Below, piece after piece: positions 1-11,626 of a stretch of 64,000 bases of DNA. The notes below the pieces were generated by a model. That model had not been told where the DNA came from and searched no databases. It saw only the letters and a list, made by a program, of their open reading frames with translations. The DNA comes from Epichloe hybrida. Its lineage: Eukaryota; Ascomycota; Sordariomycetes; Hypocreales; Clavicipitaceae. The DNA is taken from contig JAFEKR010000003.1 in NCBI GenBank assembly GCA_019022495.1, forward strand, positions 2,542,001 to 2,606,000, read 5' to 3'. Each line of letters starts with the position of its first letter. Within the stretch, counting starts at the first letter, position 1. The position numbers and the translations under genes were made by a program.

Positions 1-515
1 GGTCGAGGCTGAGCGCAAACCAACGACAGTTGACGGCGTTTATGTAGTAGTCCAAGGCCAAGTCAAGTAAAACAAGATGAAGGGCATGGGATGATCAAGT
101 TTTTGTTTGCATGTCGACACACACTGGCCACACAAGAACACAGTGAATGCGGTTGTCGGCCACGGACAGTGCCCCACTCACGGCCTGACGGCACGAGCCA
201 GAATCACAGAATCACGCCGCATCAGTGTCCGACGATGTCTCTCGAACGGGGAACACTGTGCAAGCGAGTTTGCAGCCAAGCATTTGTCCCAAGTCTAGGG
301 AAACAATACCCACAGCTCATTCGGCCATGGCAGCTTCGAACGGGGTTGGCAGCTTGTCAAAGGTCAAGCCATGGGCAAGCACGCAAACGAAGCTGAAGAG
401 GAGCGGCAGATCGTAGATGGCCCGGGTATGGAAAAAAAAAAAGGGGGGGGGGGGGCAAAGCGAAGCAGTGCTGAACGAATCTGTACAAGATGGTGAAAGA
501 TCCAGTATCACTCAC

Positions 516-626
516 CATGTGGCTGCGAGTCTTGCCGTGATGGCGCTTCTCGAAGCCATTGTCATCGCCCTCCTTAGCAACAGGCTTGAGGTGCGAAGGC
601 AGAGCGCTCTTGACGACGCCGGCCAT
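516..626 (-). CDS. Possible first exon of a small hypothetical protein
   Basis: Read on the minus strand, an ATG at 626 opens a 37-codon exon. It is rich in charged residues (K, E, D and a HHGK stretch) and ends exactly at a GTGAGT donor at 515-510. A pyrimidine-rich acceptor near 380 would add about 11 codons and stop at 357, giving a protein of about 48 residues. A different reading frame farther left is open to 317 but does not join in phase. The clean start, compositional bias and perfect donor are the only support. I do not recognise the family, and the 3' exon is unresolved. Confidence 0.33.
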
Positions 627-1988
627 TGTGTATGTATCAGTCTCGTGAGTCGGAGTAGGTGTTGTGACTTGGGAGGTTTCTGTTACAGAAACAGGCGTGA
701 AACTGCCAAATCGAGAAGCAGAAGAACAGCTTCGCAACGGCTCGGTGAGTCGGTGAGGATAAAAAAAAAAGTTGGAATGAAGACACGGACGAGATAATGA
801 AAGAAGAGGTGAAGGCTGAGGAGGTTGTCGCCAACGAGAAGGACCAGGAGAAGGCGGGGCAAGGGGAAGGTGGCAGACTGGTGGGGTGCGGCCGGCAGAG
901 CTTCCAATTAATATGTAACTTGTCCTCCGCACATAATATATGTACGGAGGGAGTACTCCGTATTCCGTAGGTGAAGATCAAATGTGCAAGTGACGAGCAA
1001 GGGCTGCCTTGTCAAATTATCGGCCCCTGTAGCTTTTTCTGTGGTTCCCGTCAAGCAAAGCAAGCTTCCCAATTCTCACGGTTCTTATCCGTAATAATGC
1101 GTACTCCGTATTAGTTGCTGTTGGGGTGGGAGGGACAAAGAGGGGCGAATAAGATTGACGTCAGAGAGGTGATGCTGCCAACAAGCCACCGCAGCGAGGA
1201 GGAGGTGGCAAGTCGGAGATTGATGTTGACGGCGTGCTGCCAGCGTACGGATTACATGTGCCTCAAACGGAAGAGCGTCCAGGCATGCTTTGGACCTAAA
1301 AAACGACGAATCAAGCTTGGTCCATAGAACAATTGTTATCGTGATGGCCTGCCTGCCTTTCCAAGGGAAGTACATACATACATACGTCCGTCTTGTACTC
1401 CGTACTCCGTACCGATTGATTCGTACATAATTCCAAAGCGCAGAGGCCAAACAAAAGGTGGCCCAGAGTGGGACCACAGCTTGGATGTGAGTGGACTAAT
1501 CAGCGGCTCTGTGCACCACTCCCAGTCTTTCGAATGAAGAATGAATCAATGTTTGATTAGAGCGAGGACCCTGAATATTGCGCCAGCTTTTAGGCGAATT
1601 GACAACAATAACTGCCAAACGAAGAAAAGGGATGCATGGCGGCCAGTCATCTACCCATCACGTCCCCCTATCTTCTTCCTGTCATCACTGCGACGGCTCA
1701 AAAACTGTGAGCGGTATCCCGTACGTTGCATCTGCTTCGTCTGGCATGCTTGACAGGAAAAGCAATCTCCGCCTTGTCGATTCTGATTCTGGACTTCCGA
1801 CAGTCGCCGGTGGGACGCATCGCGGGACGCATCGCGGGACGCATCGCGGGATTCGCAATTTTCAATCGTGTCTTGTCCCATCAACCGATAGACGAACACA
1901 CCTACAACCAAGAAACCCCATGTCAATCCAAGTTGTCCGCCATCAAACAACATCCACGACAGCCCACATCCCCCCTGTCGTCCGGACA
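627..1988. other. Intergenic stretch
   Basis: No supported gene. It holds several TACTCCGTA-type motifs (about 945-965, 1085-1110, 1395-1415). A 12-bp tandem repeat lies just before the next gene. Confidence 0.6.
1812..1851 (+). repeat. 12-bp tandem repeat, 3.3 copies
   Basis: The unit GGGACGCATCGC is repeated head to tail about 140 bp upstream of the DUF3605 gene. Copies are identical, so the array is young or homogenised. Confidence 0.85.
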
Positions 1989-2757
1989 ATGGGGTCCCTC
2001 GACGTCATCCCCTTTTGGCAAGTCAACTGCCCTCAAACCGAATTGACAGCTGACTGCCCTCCATTTCTCATGGGCCTCAGTGAGAAAGACCAACGGATCG
2101 TCGGCACGCCCGATTCCGCTTTCGGGATCCTGACGTGGGACGAGGTCGCTGCCATAGTCCAGGAGAACAGACTTGAGCTGTTTCAGAGAGTCCCCTCGGA
2201 ATTGCGGCGCTACAAAGCATTCACCTTCAAGTTAGCCAGGCAGTATGGCAGCATTGCCGCATTCGTCCTGAAGGAGCGCTTGCGTTGGCAAGAGCCCATC
2301 CAGCCGCGGGCAACACCATTCCAGAACGTAGACGATATCAAGATACTCTGGAACGACTGGCCCTACGGTATCGACAAGCGCATAGTTCACCTGGTCGTGT
2401 GGACCAAGTTCGAGCTCAAGGCGGACTCGACAACGGGGGACTTGACCCAGCAGGCCAGGACGGAGATTGATGATTTCGTGACGAGGACCTTTCGGTCACG
2501 GGTTCCTGCAAAGCACGTGAGTTGTCCCTGCTTTTGTTGCTCCTACTCTTGTCTGTTACATTGGAAATTTTGCATAAAATAGCGGGTGATGCTGACTTGA
2601 AGCTCCCGCCCAGGTGATGTGGTTCAGGAACTGGGCAGCTCTCAAGTCCATCCACGCCGTTGAGCACTTCCACGTCATGATGTTTGATCCAGACCCAGAC
2701 TTTATTCGTGAGATTACCCACGGCGACGTGCCACAGTGTGACAAGGCTGATTTGTAG
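1989..2757 (+). CDS. N-acetylglucosamine-induced protein 1 family (DUF3605)
   Basis: Two exons, 1989-2516 and 2614-2757, join in phase 0 across a 97-bp GTGAGT...CAG intron and give 223 residues. The product matches the fungal DUF3605/NGIP1 family as I remember it. Visible signs are the sequence NDWPYGID followed by KRIVHLVVWTKF near residues 120-140 and a conserved C-terminal exon with WFRNW and HFHVM. The family is soluble and cytosolic; members were first noted as induced by N-acetylglucosamine, but the biochemical role is unknown. The start was chosen as the ATG directly before the conserved region; the frame is open farther upstream but loses family character there. Transcription is probably governed by carbon or chitin signals (inference). 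Confidence 0.88.
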
Positions 2758-5700
2758 AAGAGAGGCTGGCGCTGTGAACAGCAACAAAAATCATGTATGA
2801 CTATGGAGCCCATCGATTGCGGTTGTAGCATTCCATACGAGTCTTTTTATAAAGTCGCCCAAAGTCAAGATACATGGTCCAATTCCAGTAAACTCCAAGA
2901 GACAAGTGAAAATATGCCTGCGAGACTTGAGCAGAAGAGCTAGCTACCCTGTATTATGGCTTTCTTTATCGAAGTTTATACCTTTTTTTTATTTTTATTT
3001 TTATTTTTTTTACAAAGTTAATCATAAGAGACTGGATCTACTAGATGACCTTGCTTTTATTTCAAGAAAGCAAAAGCAGAAAGCTGATCCAAGCTTAACA
3101 GCTCATTTCCAGAACCACTGACCCGGCTCACCTTTTTTTTAAAAAAAAAATAAAAAAAATAAAAAAAATAAAGAACACCTGCCTATTTCAGCTACTACTG
3201 CCCCCAAACCCATTCACGAGAAGACGCCAGTTTCTAAATGCCCCCGTTCAAATAAGCTCGAAGTAAGCAGCAAGTCCTGCGAGCAACCCCTTTGCATGAC
3301 ACACCTCGCGGCCGTCCAGAGCGTCGTCGTATCTATCAGCGGCTGAAAGAACCGATGGACAACGGGCGCATTACCAAGCCTTTGGGACAATCTTGACCGG
3401 GCATGGGAACCGCTCTTCTATTGAATATGAGCCGACTGCGTCTTCTGGCCTGCGGATAAACTGGACAGCTCGTGGCCACGCTTTCGCTGGGATTGGGACG
3501 TTTCTTTTAGACCTTCTCCAGGACATTCGGCCCGGGGGTCTACCGTGCTGGTGAGTCGTTGGCATATAGACCAGTAAGTAGCCGGCCCTCTTCTCAGAGG
3601 CTAGGAAACTTTTTTCATGGAGTTACTAGTCAGTATATTTCCTACCACAAAAGAAATGTTGTTACTGCCGATGTGGAGTTATTTGATACATGTTCTCTAA
3701 GGAGAATTGCTACATGTACACTGAAAACAATTGATTTGATAAGGGGATGTGGGAGGAGGGAGATTCACGGCAAAACCCATCGAGTGGATGGCGAATATCT
3801 TGTTCACTGCTTCTAGTCATTGTTATGAAGCGGATGCAAAACTTCTGCCCCGGTCATCTTGTAATACATAGAATCATGACCAGCATTTGATGAGTATCAA
3901 ATTCCTGGCATATGGATCACGGAGTACTTTCCGAAACCAGGGTTAACTCCGATGGCTGCAGCGATCACGTATTATGGAGTGCCTTATCCCGGCCATAGCG
4001 GCGCTTCTGCCGACATTATGCTTCTTCCCTACCTGCTGTACATATTAGATGTTGGCCCGGGATTTTCGAAGCACTCGCATCCACACACCTTCTTCATGGC
4101 CTGTTCCGAAGTACCCCCTCTGCCCCTGTATCAGTGAGCTACATGATACCGAGAGGATCCCCGAGACCACCAGCCCATACCTCTTCATCGGTCCACTTGC
4201 CGGGTCACTCCATAGGGCTTGTAAGTCGTGATAGGGGGCATGGTGCGTGAGACTTCAAAGTCACTTCATTAGACACTTCGCCGTTGAAGGGCAGTGATGA
4301 CAGGCTCCTTTGGCGGTTGAATAGCGCCCTGCCTACGGGGAAAACTGAATTCCTGCATGAGATAAAAGTCGAGTCTCAACGCTACCTCTGCATCAGGGCA
4401 TTCGTAGTGGGAACTACCTAGTGTGCAAGGACGGGGTTGAACTCAGCGAAAAGGGCTTGCATTTCGTCTCTGTAAAAGTTGACAGCATGAGAAGTATTGG
4501 GATGCTTTGCACGTGGAATCATGCCAAGGCAGATTTCCGTCGATAAATCCGGGGTCGATTGACTGAGATGTGGTGTAGAGCTTAGTGCGCTCGCCAAAGT
4601 ATATGTTGATGTAAAGCATAATTGTGTGCCACGAGGCGATGTGTCATCCATACTTCCTCAACTCAGCGGCAAATATCATTTCTATACTACTCCGTATAGA
4701 TTCCGATATCCTCAGAAACACTACCCACGTGTCAGCGATTCCGGTACTGATAGCCAAGCGTTCGTGTCACATTATCAGCCATAGATCCGGCTTGCATCTT
4801 GCCGCAGCACATGCGGTCCAAATTTGACAAGAATTGGGCTATTAGAAGTACAACCTGAGCCATCCTGAGACGCATTCCGCATGACAGAACAGTGTTTGCG
4901 TTTGGTACAAAGTGTCAAGTCGTGCACTACGGCCCAAGTTGCACAAGATCGACCGATAAATTATTGAGCGCCCCTGTTGAAGTATGATGTTGCAATTAGT
5001 ACTGTCAGCATCCGCAGACCGTTGTTCAACGATTCTCATCGCAAACTGATGTGCTGTAATATGCGGAGTAGTTGCTGTATTCATTGCGACGACTTCATGC
5101 ACGGAAAACTCCGCGCAAAAGGTCTCGATCTGTTGTGGCTATGTAGATGATACAACACGGAGAGTGTTCCTGCAGTGTCAGCCCCTCCCACCCAATCAAT
5201 GTACATACATTAGGATTGAAGCAGGTCGAAAACAGCGGCAGTCAGCGACATGGTCTTGAGGAACTGGGTCCTTGATGCACGCTTGGCCGCACGGGCAAGG
5301 ATGTGTGTGGTTTGAGCTTGGGCAAGCCACATGGAGAATTATTTTGAATAACTCTTACATAATACCCCTGAGACTGAAGTTCTGATGCAGCAAACATTAC
5401 AATGATGCCCTGTCCAGATAGTCTCTTGAGGGTCACTTGAACATGTCAGCACCAAGCGACGTCTGTGTCAGAAACTGCCACAGGAGGAGGACCTTCTGCT
5501 TCACATGTGTTGTTCTGTTCGGAAGCACCGCGAGAAATGGCCTCTGTAACTCACCCGGCCCAGACATGAGATATTCACAAACCAGGGGAATCCGGGTCAC
5601 CGTATGATCGAAGCTATGGTCTCCAGTACAAATGGTTTCGGTGAGGTCCTCGCATAATTGTTCCCGTCGTGCGCGGGACAAAATCTCCACGAATCAGTAG

Positions 5701-8449
5701 GCTGACTGACACGGGCAGGCTGGTAGGGCCGATACCAGGAAGTTTGACCCGGTCAAGCTAGAAGAAGTTGATTTTCATCCGTCAGTTGCCCCTTCGTCTC
5801 AAGACCAGCCATTGCGTGCCGGATGAGCTGCCATGCATATTATCCGTACCGAGTACTCCGTAGAGCCATGGGGGGGGGGGTGTCGAGGACAAGGAAGGCA
5901 ATGCGTGCATGAAACCAGGGACGCATCTACATATGTAGAAGATCCATCGATGCACCCCACAAAGTGCCCGTTCCCTAAGGGTATCAAAAGTGAACATTGG
6001 CTGGTTATGTATGGAATGATGTTGGAGCAATCACCCTGAATGGCTGAAATCACTCATTCGCTCGCTCGCAAGACTTCTCTGCCCAAACGACGCCGGTTGA
6101 AATCTCTTCAAGGTACCGTACCCAGCCTGACCTTCTCTAGTCCGTACATGTATGTATGGACAGTTCTGGAGGGAAGGCGCGATGCAGCTCGACCAGTCAA
6201 AGGCCGACATGCGATTCTCGTACTCTGACTGGTCCGACGCAGCAAGCAGCCGGCGCACAGGGAGCACACCAAAAGACAACACGAACACGGCACGGATCAA
6301 CTTGGCGGAAATAATAGGGACGTTGGCATGCCCGAAACATTGCAGAAACCGACGCCACCCATCGGCAATGAGTTGCACCGCCTTTTGTAAACCACGCGAG
6401 TTTCCGCGAGCAGCAATTCCTTCTGGTCCCTACTCAATCAAAAAGAGGCACAAGAGTGATACAAGGCAGCGGTGAAAGTGACACTGAAACAGTTGCCGTG
6501 CGCCGTGCGCCGTCCAGCCGGGTTGCCCTCGACACTAATAACCTAATAAATAATTGTCGCCACACCACAGGCCCGGCCACCTGGACGCTCACAACGCCGA
6601 CGCGTTTTGGGAAAATAAAGGGAAAATGGAAAGAAAACGCATGAACGGCGTGGTGAAGCACAAGCAGCCAACCAGTCCATCGCCACTAGAAATGCCCAGC
6701 CAGAGGCCGTTCTCTGATGGGACTCTGATGGGACTTTGATGGGACTTTGATGGGGACCACTAGAATGTATCAATCTTACATGACGATGCCGCCAGAGCGC
6801 CGTGATGCAGTTGTTGGATCAGCGGCGGGCTATAGTCCGTACTTGGCCACAAATCAAATGGCCATCTCTCGCACTCATTGATTTTTTGTGCCAAGGCCTC
6901 ATCTTTCGCCTGCGCTGGACAGGCCTCGCCTAGTCTGTTCGTTCATGCGATCCCATGTTCATCATTCCCGTTGGACAATCAAGTCCAGTCCAGAGTTCAG
7001 TTCAGAACAAATTGGCTAGCTGGGATCAGTCCACACACCTTTCCCGAGCGGGCTACGTCCCGATAATACATACGTCCCGACCCGATACGTCACCCCTCTT
7101 GTATGTATGTACATATGTACATCACATCAGAGACGCGAGCAAGGAGGAGAAATTGGAATTCGGGGGACACAAATGACCCCTACATGTCGGTTGCCACGAG
7201 TGCCCCCTGTCAACATGGTCGTGATCGAGCTGCTGCTTCTCCAACATGCAAGGCCATTTCGATAGCCCTTCAGGACAACAAGGCAAGTGCGAACAGCGAT
7301 TGGAGGTCGCGGCCATGTTGCTCTGCTGTGCGTCCACATCTTTCTGTCCTGTCACAGCTCTCGATGGCCCGACGATGGGTGGTCAAATGCCTGCTCACTG
7401 ATCAGGGGCTTGTCCGGGGCTCCCCACTTGTAAATTGTTGGTATCGCGCGTCTCCGTCCTATTATTCACTACAATCCATTCTCCATTCTGCTGCCGTCTG
7501 GTGCCTGGCAGACCCGGAACACAGCATGGGCGAGCCAATACGACCAAGTCGTCAGCGAGAAGAAGTCAGCCAAACCATGCCAGATGCCACGGAGACTGTG
7601 ACTGGGGGACTGTATATGTACTATCGCCAAGGCGAACATTGAGCCCCTCACCCGAACGTTGAAGACTCCAATCCAGATGTCGAGTCAGTCCAACAGCTCG
7701 GACTTGCAGGCGTCAGGCAGACCCACTGATAAAGGCAACCAACCAGACTTTCGATGAACCCTCTCGGCCCTTGGGTCTCGGCGCCAACCCCAACGGGACA
7801 AGTTGCGAGCTCCGGGGTGCTGACCCAGGACTCAGGAGAGAACGGGGACTAAGGTGGACCAGGGTTCAACGGGCTCCTTAACTTTGTCGAAAGAAGAACG
7901 CGGCGGACCTTGCGCGGCCTCAAGTGACAATATATGTAAGTGCTCCCTATCCAAGCCCGTTGCTGGATTTCCCGGTTTCTGGAAGTTTTTCGATATTGAA
8001 TTTCTTTGCTTCTTCTCTGCATGTCATCGCGCGTGGTATACTTTCCTTGAAAACAACAAACCTGCATCCCATCTGGCCCAGAGTTCTGGATATTCAACCC
8101 GTCTTCACACCGAGACCATGCCTCCCATCAACGGGTTGTAACCACCTGCCACCGTTTCTTTCCTCATTCGGCCACATTGTCGGCCTAGTAACCTTCGAAG
8201 ATATAAATCCGAGTATAACAGAAACGCTTCCCAAATTCAACACTCAACCCTTATACGGAAAGCCACATTGCATTGCATCTAGCCGTTGTATTCACCACGG
8301 CCAATTACTATTCTGGACCTTTGGAAATCTGGACAACACATTTTGGGAACAACAAGTTTCTTCTCGCGAATTATACTCGCCCTGACTACTGTGTTGGAAG
8401 GAGGGAAGAAGAACATGAACACGAAATCGGTACCTCGACATCAGTCACC
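2758..8449. other. Gene-poor stretch of 5.7 kb
   Basis: I find no ORF with recognisable domain, codon bias or splice logic here. Open frames are 60-180 codons and look random. The stretch contains AT-only tracts at 2980-3010 and 3130-3172, scattered TACTCCGTA motifs (4690, 5060, 5850) and an 11-bp tandem repeat at 6715-6756. It is not RIP-like in base composition. Degenerate gene remnants cannot be excluded. Confidence 0.5.
6715..6756 (+). repeat. 11-bp tandem repeat, about 4 copies
   Basis: The unit GATGGGACTTT (first copy with CTC in place of TTT) is repeated head to tail in non-coding DNA. Confidence 0.7.
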
Positions 8450-10177
8450 ATGGTTGATCTCACGGGGGTCAATCTGTGTCCCCTGCCATTCATGGACTCG
8501 AAGTTGTTTCCCAACAGTAAAGGATGTACGCAAATTTGCCACATGTGATGCCAGCGAATGGAAAATCGCGCATATACTGACTTGACTGGTCATAGATGTC
8601 GACGGTCGACTGTGCCAAAAAGTTACAGACGACTTGAAATGTTGTCTGCCGTGCCCCATGACCAACTGGATATATCCGGATAGTTTCAACACCATGACAA
8701 TAGTGGCCAACTGGGTGGCAGCTGTTAGTACCATATGCTGCGTCTATCTCTTGGCTTCTTGGGCAGCCTTGCCGGTCGATAAGACCAACCGGCATTATCT
8801 CAGTGTCTGTCTGACTCTTGGCGTCATGCTGATGAATGTAGGTCTATGCGTATATTCTCGCTACCTTGGACTTGTTTTTCAATATACTGACTCTCAGCCC
8901 CAGCTTGGATTTGTCGTCCCGCTGGCCGCTCAGCCGGAGCAGTGCTACGACACCATTACGCCTCACAGCATGTCGACCAGCAAAGTGTGTGGCGCATCTG
9001 GAGGTCTTTTGCTTCTCGGAGGCTGGTGCGGTGTCGTGTGGGCTTTCCTGCGCTCACTATCGCTGCATCTTCAAATTTGCTGGCAAGTCCTGGTGGGACG
9101 AAGCTTCATGGTCTTCGCACAAGTTGCTGGCTGGGGTATTCCCTTGATTGGCATCATTCCAGCCCTCGTCTTCAGTGGTGTTTCATTTCGATTTGGATCA
9201 ACGTGTCACATCAACCACAAAAACAGTCTCGTAGATCTATGGATCCCCTTACTTCTTTTCGCCGGAGCGACTGTCATCCTTACCTTTGCAACGTTTGGAT
9301 ATTGCGTCAAGGTCTACCTAGCCTCGTTATACGATAGCTCTGCGCCGACGGAAGGTTCAGGCTTGCCCGCCTACACCAGCAGCGTTCGAACCGTGTCACC
9401 TCGACAGGCTTATCGTCGTGTGAAACGTGTCATCGCCCTTCAGTGGCGCGGTATTGCCATCGTCCTGATCATCATTGCTGATGTCATCTTCTTCTCGGTT
9501 GTTTTTGTGTTCCAAGACAATGTTGTGCAATCGGCGACGAAAGATCCACGGGTTACCGAAAAATGGGTGACTTGCCTCATCCGTTCGTCGGGAAACAAGA
9601 ACGCATGTCTCGAGTACGTGGGCTCCATTGTCGTCAATGAAGCCACCGTTTCAGTTGTACTACTCTTACTAGGGGTTCGTTGGTTCTCCTTTCGGCTTTG
9701 TATTTTCCTTCCTAACATCCATATAGCTTTGTGTAATGAGTCTCGGCAGTCTTGCTGATTGCTAACCGAACGTGGCAGCTAAACGGTGTTTGGATCATCT
9801 TCCTAATGGGTCGTCTATCCATGATTACCGGCTGGTTCGAACTGTTCGGATCACTGCTTTGCAACGGCCGCAAGCAGAAAGAGTTTGTATCAGTGGATGC
9901 TCGCGTTGAGGACAAAAAAGACTCGCATCATTCACGTTCATACGAAATGCTCTCTAGGGATCGTAGCGCTGTAGTATCACCGCCTTCTTCAGTAAGATCC
10001 CCGCCTCCCGGACGAAGAACGCCCGAGTATTTTGGGCGGACGGCACGATATCACGCACCGGCGAGATCTTTCTCCAGTCCTCGGCCACCCCAGAAAGCTA
10101 CACTGGACCATCAGCAAACGTCTGTGCGACTCGACAGCTATGAGAATATGAATCCACTAGGCATGAACAAGATTTGA
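8450..10177 (+). CDS. Seven-transmembrane receptor, Frizzled/Smoothened-like fungal family
   Basis: Four exons (8450-8516, 8596-8837, 8904-9674, 9779-10177) join in frame and encode 492 residues. The ATG sits in a CACC-ATGG context. The N-terminal segment is cysteine rich (CPLPF, then CCLPCP near residue 45), followed by seven hydrophobic segments, a QICWQVLVGR motif after TM3, PRQAYRRVKRVIALQWRG in the third inner loop, and a Ser/Pro-rich cytoplasmic tail of about 100 residues. These match fungal receptors with the Frizzled/Smoothened membrane fold. Such proteins sit in the plasma membrane; ligands are unknown in fungi. Intron 2 is a multiple of three, so retention would add 22 residues without a stop. 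The donor of intron 3 (GTTCGT) is weak but needed for the continuation LNGVW, which family members share. Confidence 0.85.
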
Positions 10178-10626
10178 AGTACCTACCCGCTCATCACTCG
10201 CTTTCCGATCCAGTCTGCATCACGCTGATCAGGAGTACTAGTCGAGCCATGTCACGATATATCTCAAATTTATCACCATCATACACAGTCCCACGATAGG
10301 AGTCATACAATAATCAACGACATCATCTTCCGGTATTCACGAAGACATACATACATTGCTAGTCTGTCGTGCCAAGACACAGTCCCTATATCTGAAGCCA
10401 AAGCTGGCTATGTGATGTTGACCACTTCTGGACAATAACTTTTTCTCTCTATTTGGTCCGGAGAGCACCATTGGTGCATGATACATTACGACAGACCGTG
10501 CGACAACATGCCCATTCTCTGATCATCATCCCCACAAAGGAGAGGGATACGGTATCACGCGATGAATATTCTGTTCTACATATTGCGTAACAAAAGCGGG
10601 GCGTCACGGCATTAACATATATCCAT
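10178..10626. other. 3' flank of the receptor gene
   Basis: No gene seen. It ends in a run of about 20 T at 10636-10656. Confidence 0.6.
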
Positions 10627-11214
10627 CTAGTAAATTTTTTTTTTTTTTTTTTTTTTGCTTCTCAAAATCCGGGGAGAACACGGGTTTTGTATCACGAGGA
10701 GTCGATTCGATATATTTGCAACGAACAGCAGTATCGAGAAGACGCGGACAGTGTAGAGAAGTGTGGCTTCATGCGGCAAGACACACTCCGTCACCACGGG
10801 CGGGATAATCCGTCTGCCAGCACCGTACACGGGGGACGACGCGGGCTGGTCCAACGACGACCTCTTGGCTTCTGCGAAGTCACTCAAGCCGAGGACGAGT
10901 GGATTCATAACTGGGAGACAGTCATGCGCCGCTTCATCAACAACCCGCTCGTCATCGGCGTAGATCTCGGCGAAGTTGGCGCGCGGAGGGATCCCTCCGT
11001 CGGTGGTGCGAGATATCGGGGGAATCTGCGGAGGTATCTGGGGAGTTTGGCTGCCGACTTTTGGCACTGGGCTTTGAATCCGGGGAAAGCTGCTGGAAAT
11101 GAGAGTGGGAGAGAGGTATAGCGGTTGTTGAGGACGATTGGGCGAGTCCTGCTTTGGATTATAAGATAGGATGAGTGATAAGGTGGAGTTGATGAGGAGA
11201 TGATGCGGTCCCAT
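10627..11214 (-). CDS. Doubtful hypothetical ORF, 195 codons
   Basis: An uninterrupted minus-strand frame starts at ATG 11214. The first 70 residues are Pro/Ser/Gln rich, the middle is acidic (a FAEIYADDERVVDE stretch), and a hydrophobic patch lies near residues 155-175. The C-terminus is poly-lysine, read from the 20-bp poly-T tract, so the true end is probably earlier or spliced. No family is recognised. All three plus-strand frames also have sizeable open runs here, which weakens the case. Confidence 0.3.
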   Translation of the reverse strand: MGPHHLLINSTLSLILSYNPKQDSPNRPQQPLYLSPTLISSSFPRIQSPVPKVGSQTPQIPPQIPPISRTTDGGIPPRANFAEIYADDERVVDEAAHDCLPVMNPLVLGLSDFAEAKRSSLDQPASSPVYGAGRRIIPPVVTECVLPHEATLLYTVRVFSILLFVANISNRLLVIQNPCSPRILRSKKKKKKKIY

Positions 11215-11626
11215 CAAGCAGGCCTAGGATCTCCCACTCCGAACACACGTACAACAACGTACTCACCAATGTCGCCAGCATTGAGATGTATCCAGGACAT
11301 AGTTAGTACTCTGTACCTACCTAGGTATCTACTTAAGTCGGGTACCTACGGATCCGTACCTCTTCTTTATTATCTCCAACACCTGTCTGTTCATTAACAA
11401 CAACCACGCACTCCCTCCTGCTCCATGTGATCCGACTCCCTGCAAATCTTGGTTGCCCCTCGCCCCGCCAGCTGCTGCCAGCTGCCAGCCGCCAGCCGCC
11501 AGCCACCCGCACCCGCCCGCACGTGGCCATGTGACGCTTGGCGCACCTGCAAAGCATGACGTCGCAATCTCTTGACCCCTTCCCTTCCTTTGCAATGTCT
11601 TGACTTCATCTTGCTAGGCCTCCTCC

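Noticed and set aside
7103..7642. 179-codon plus-strand frame
   Set aside because: Composition looks random and no motif was recognised.
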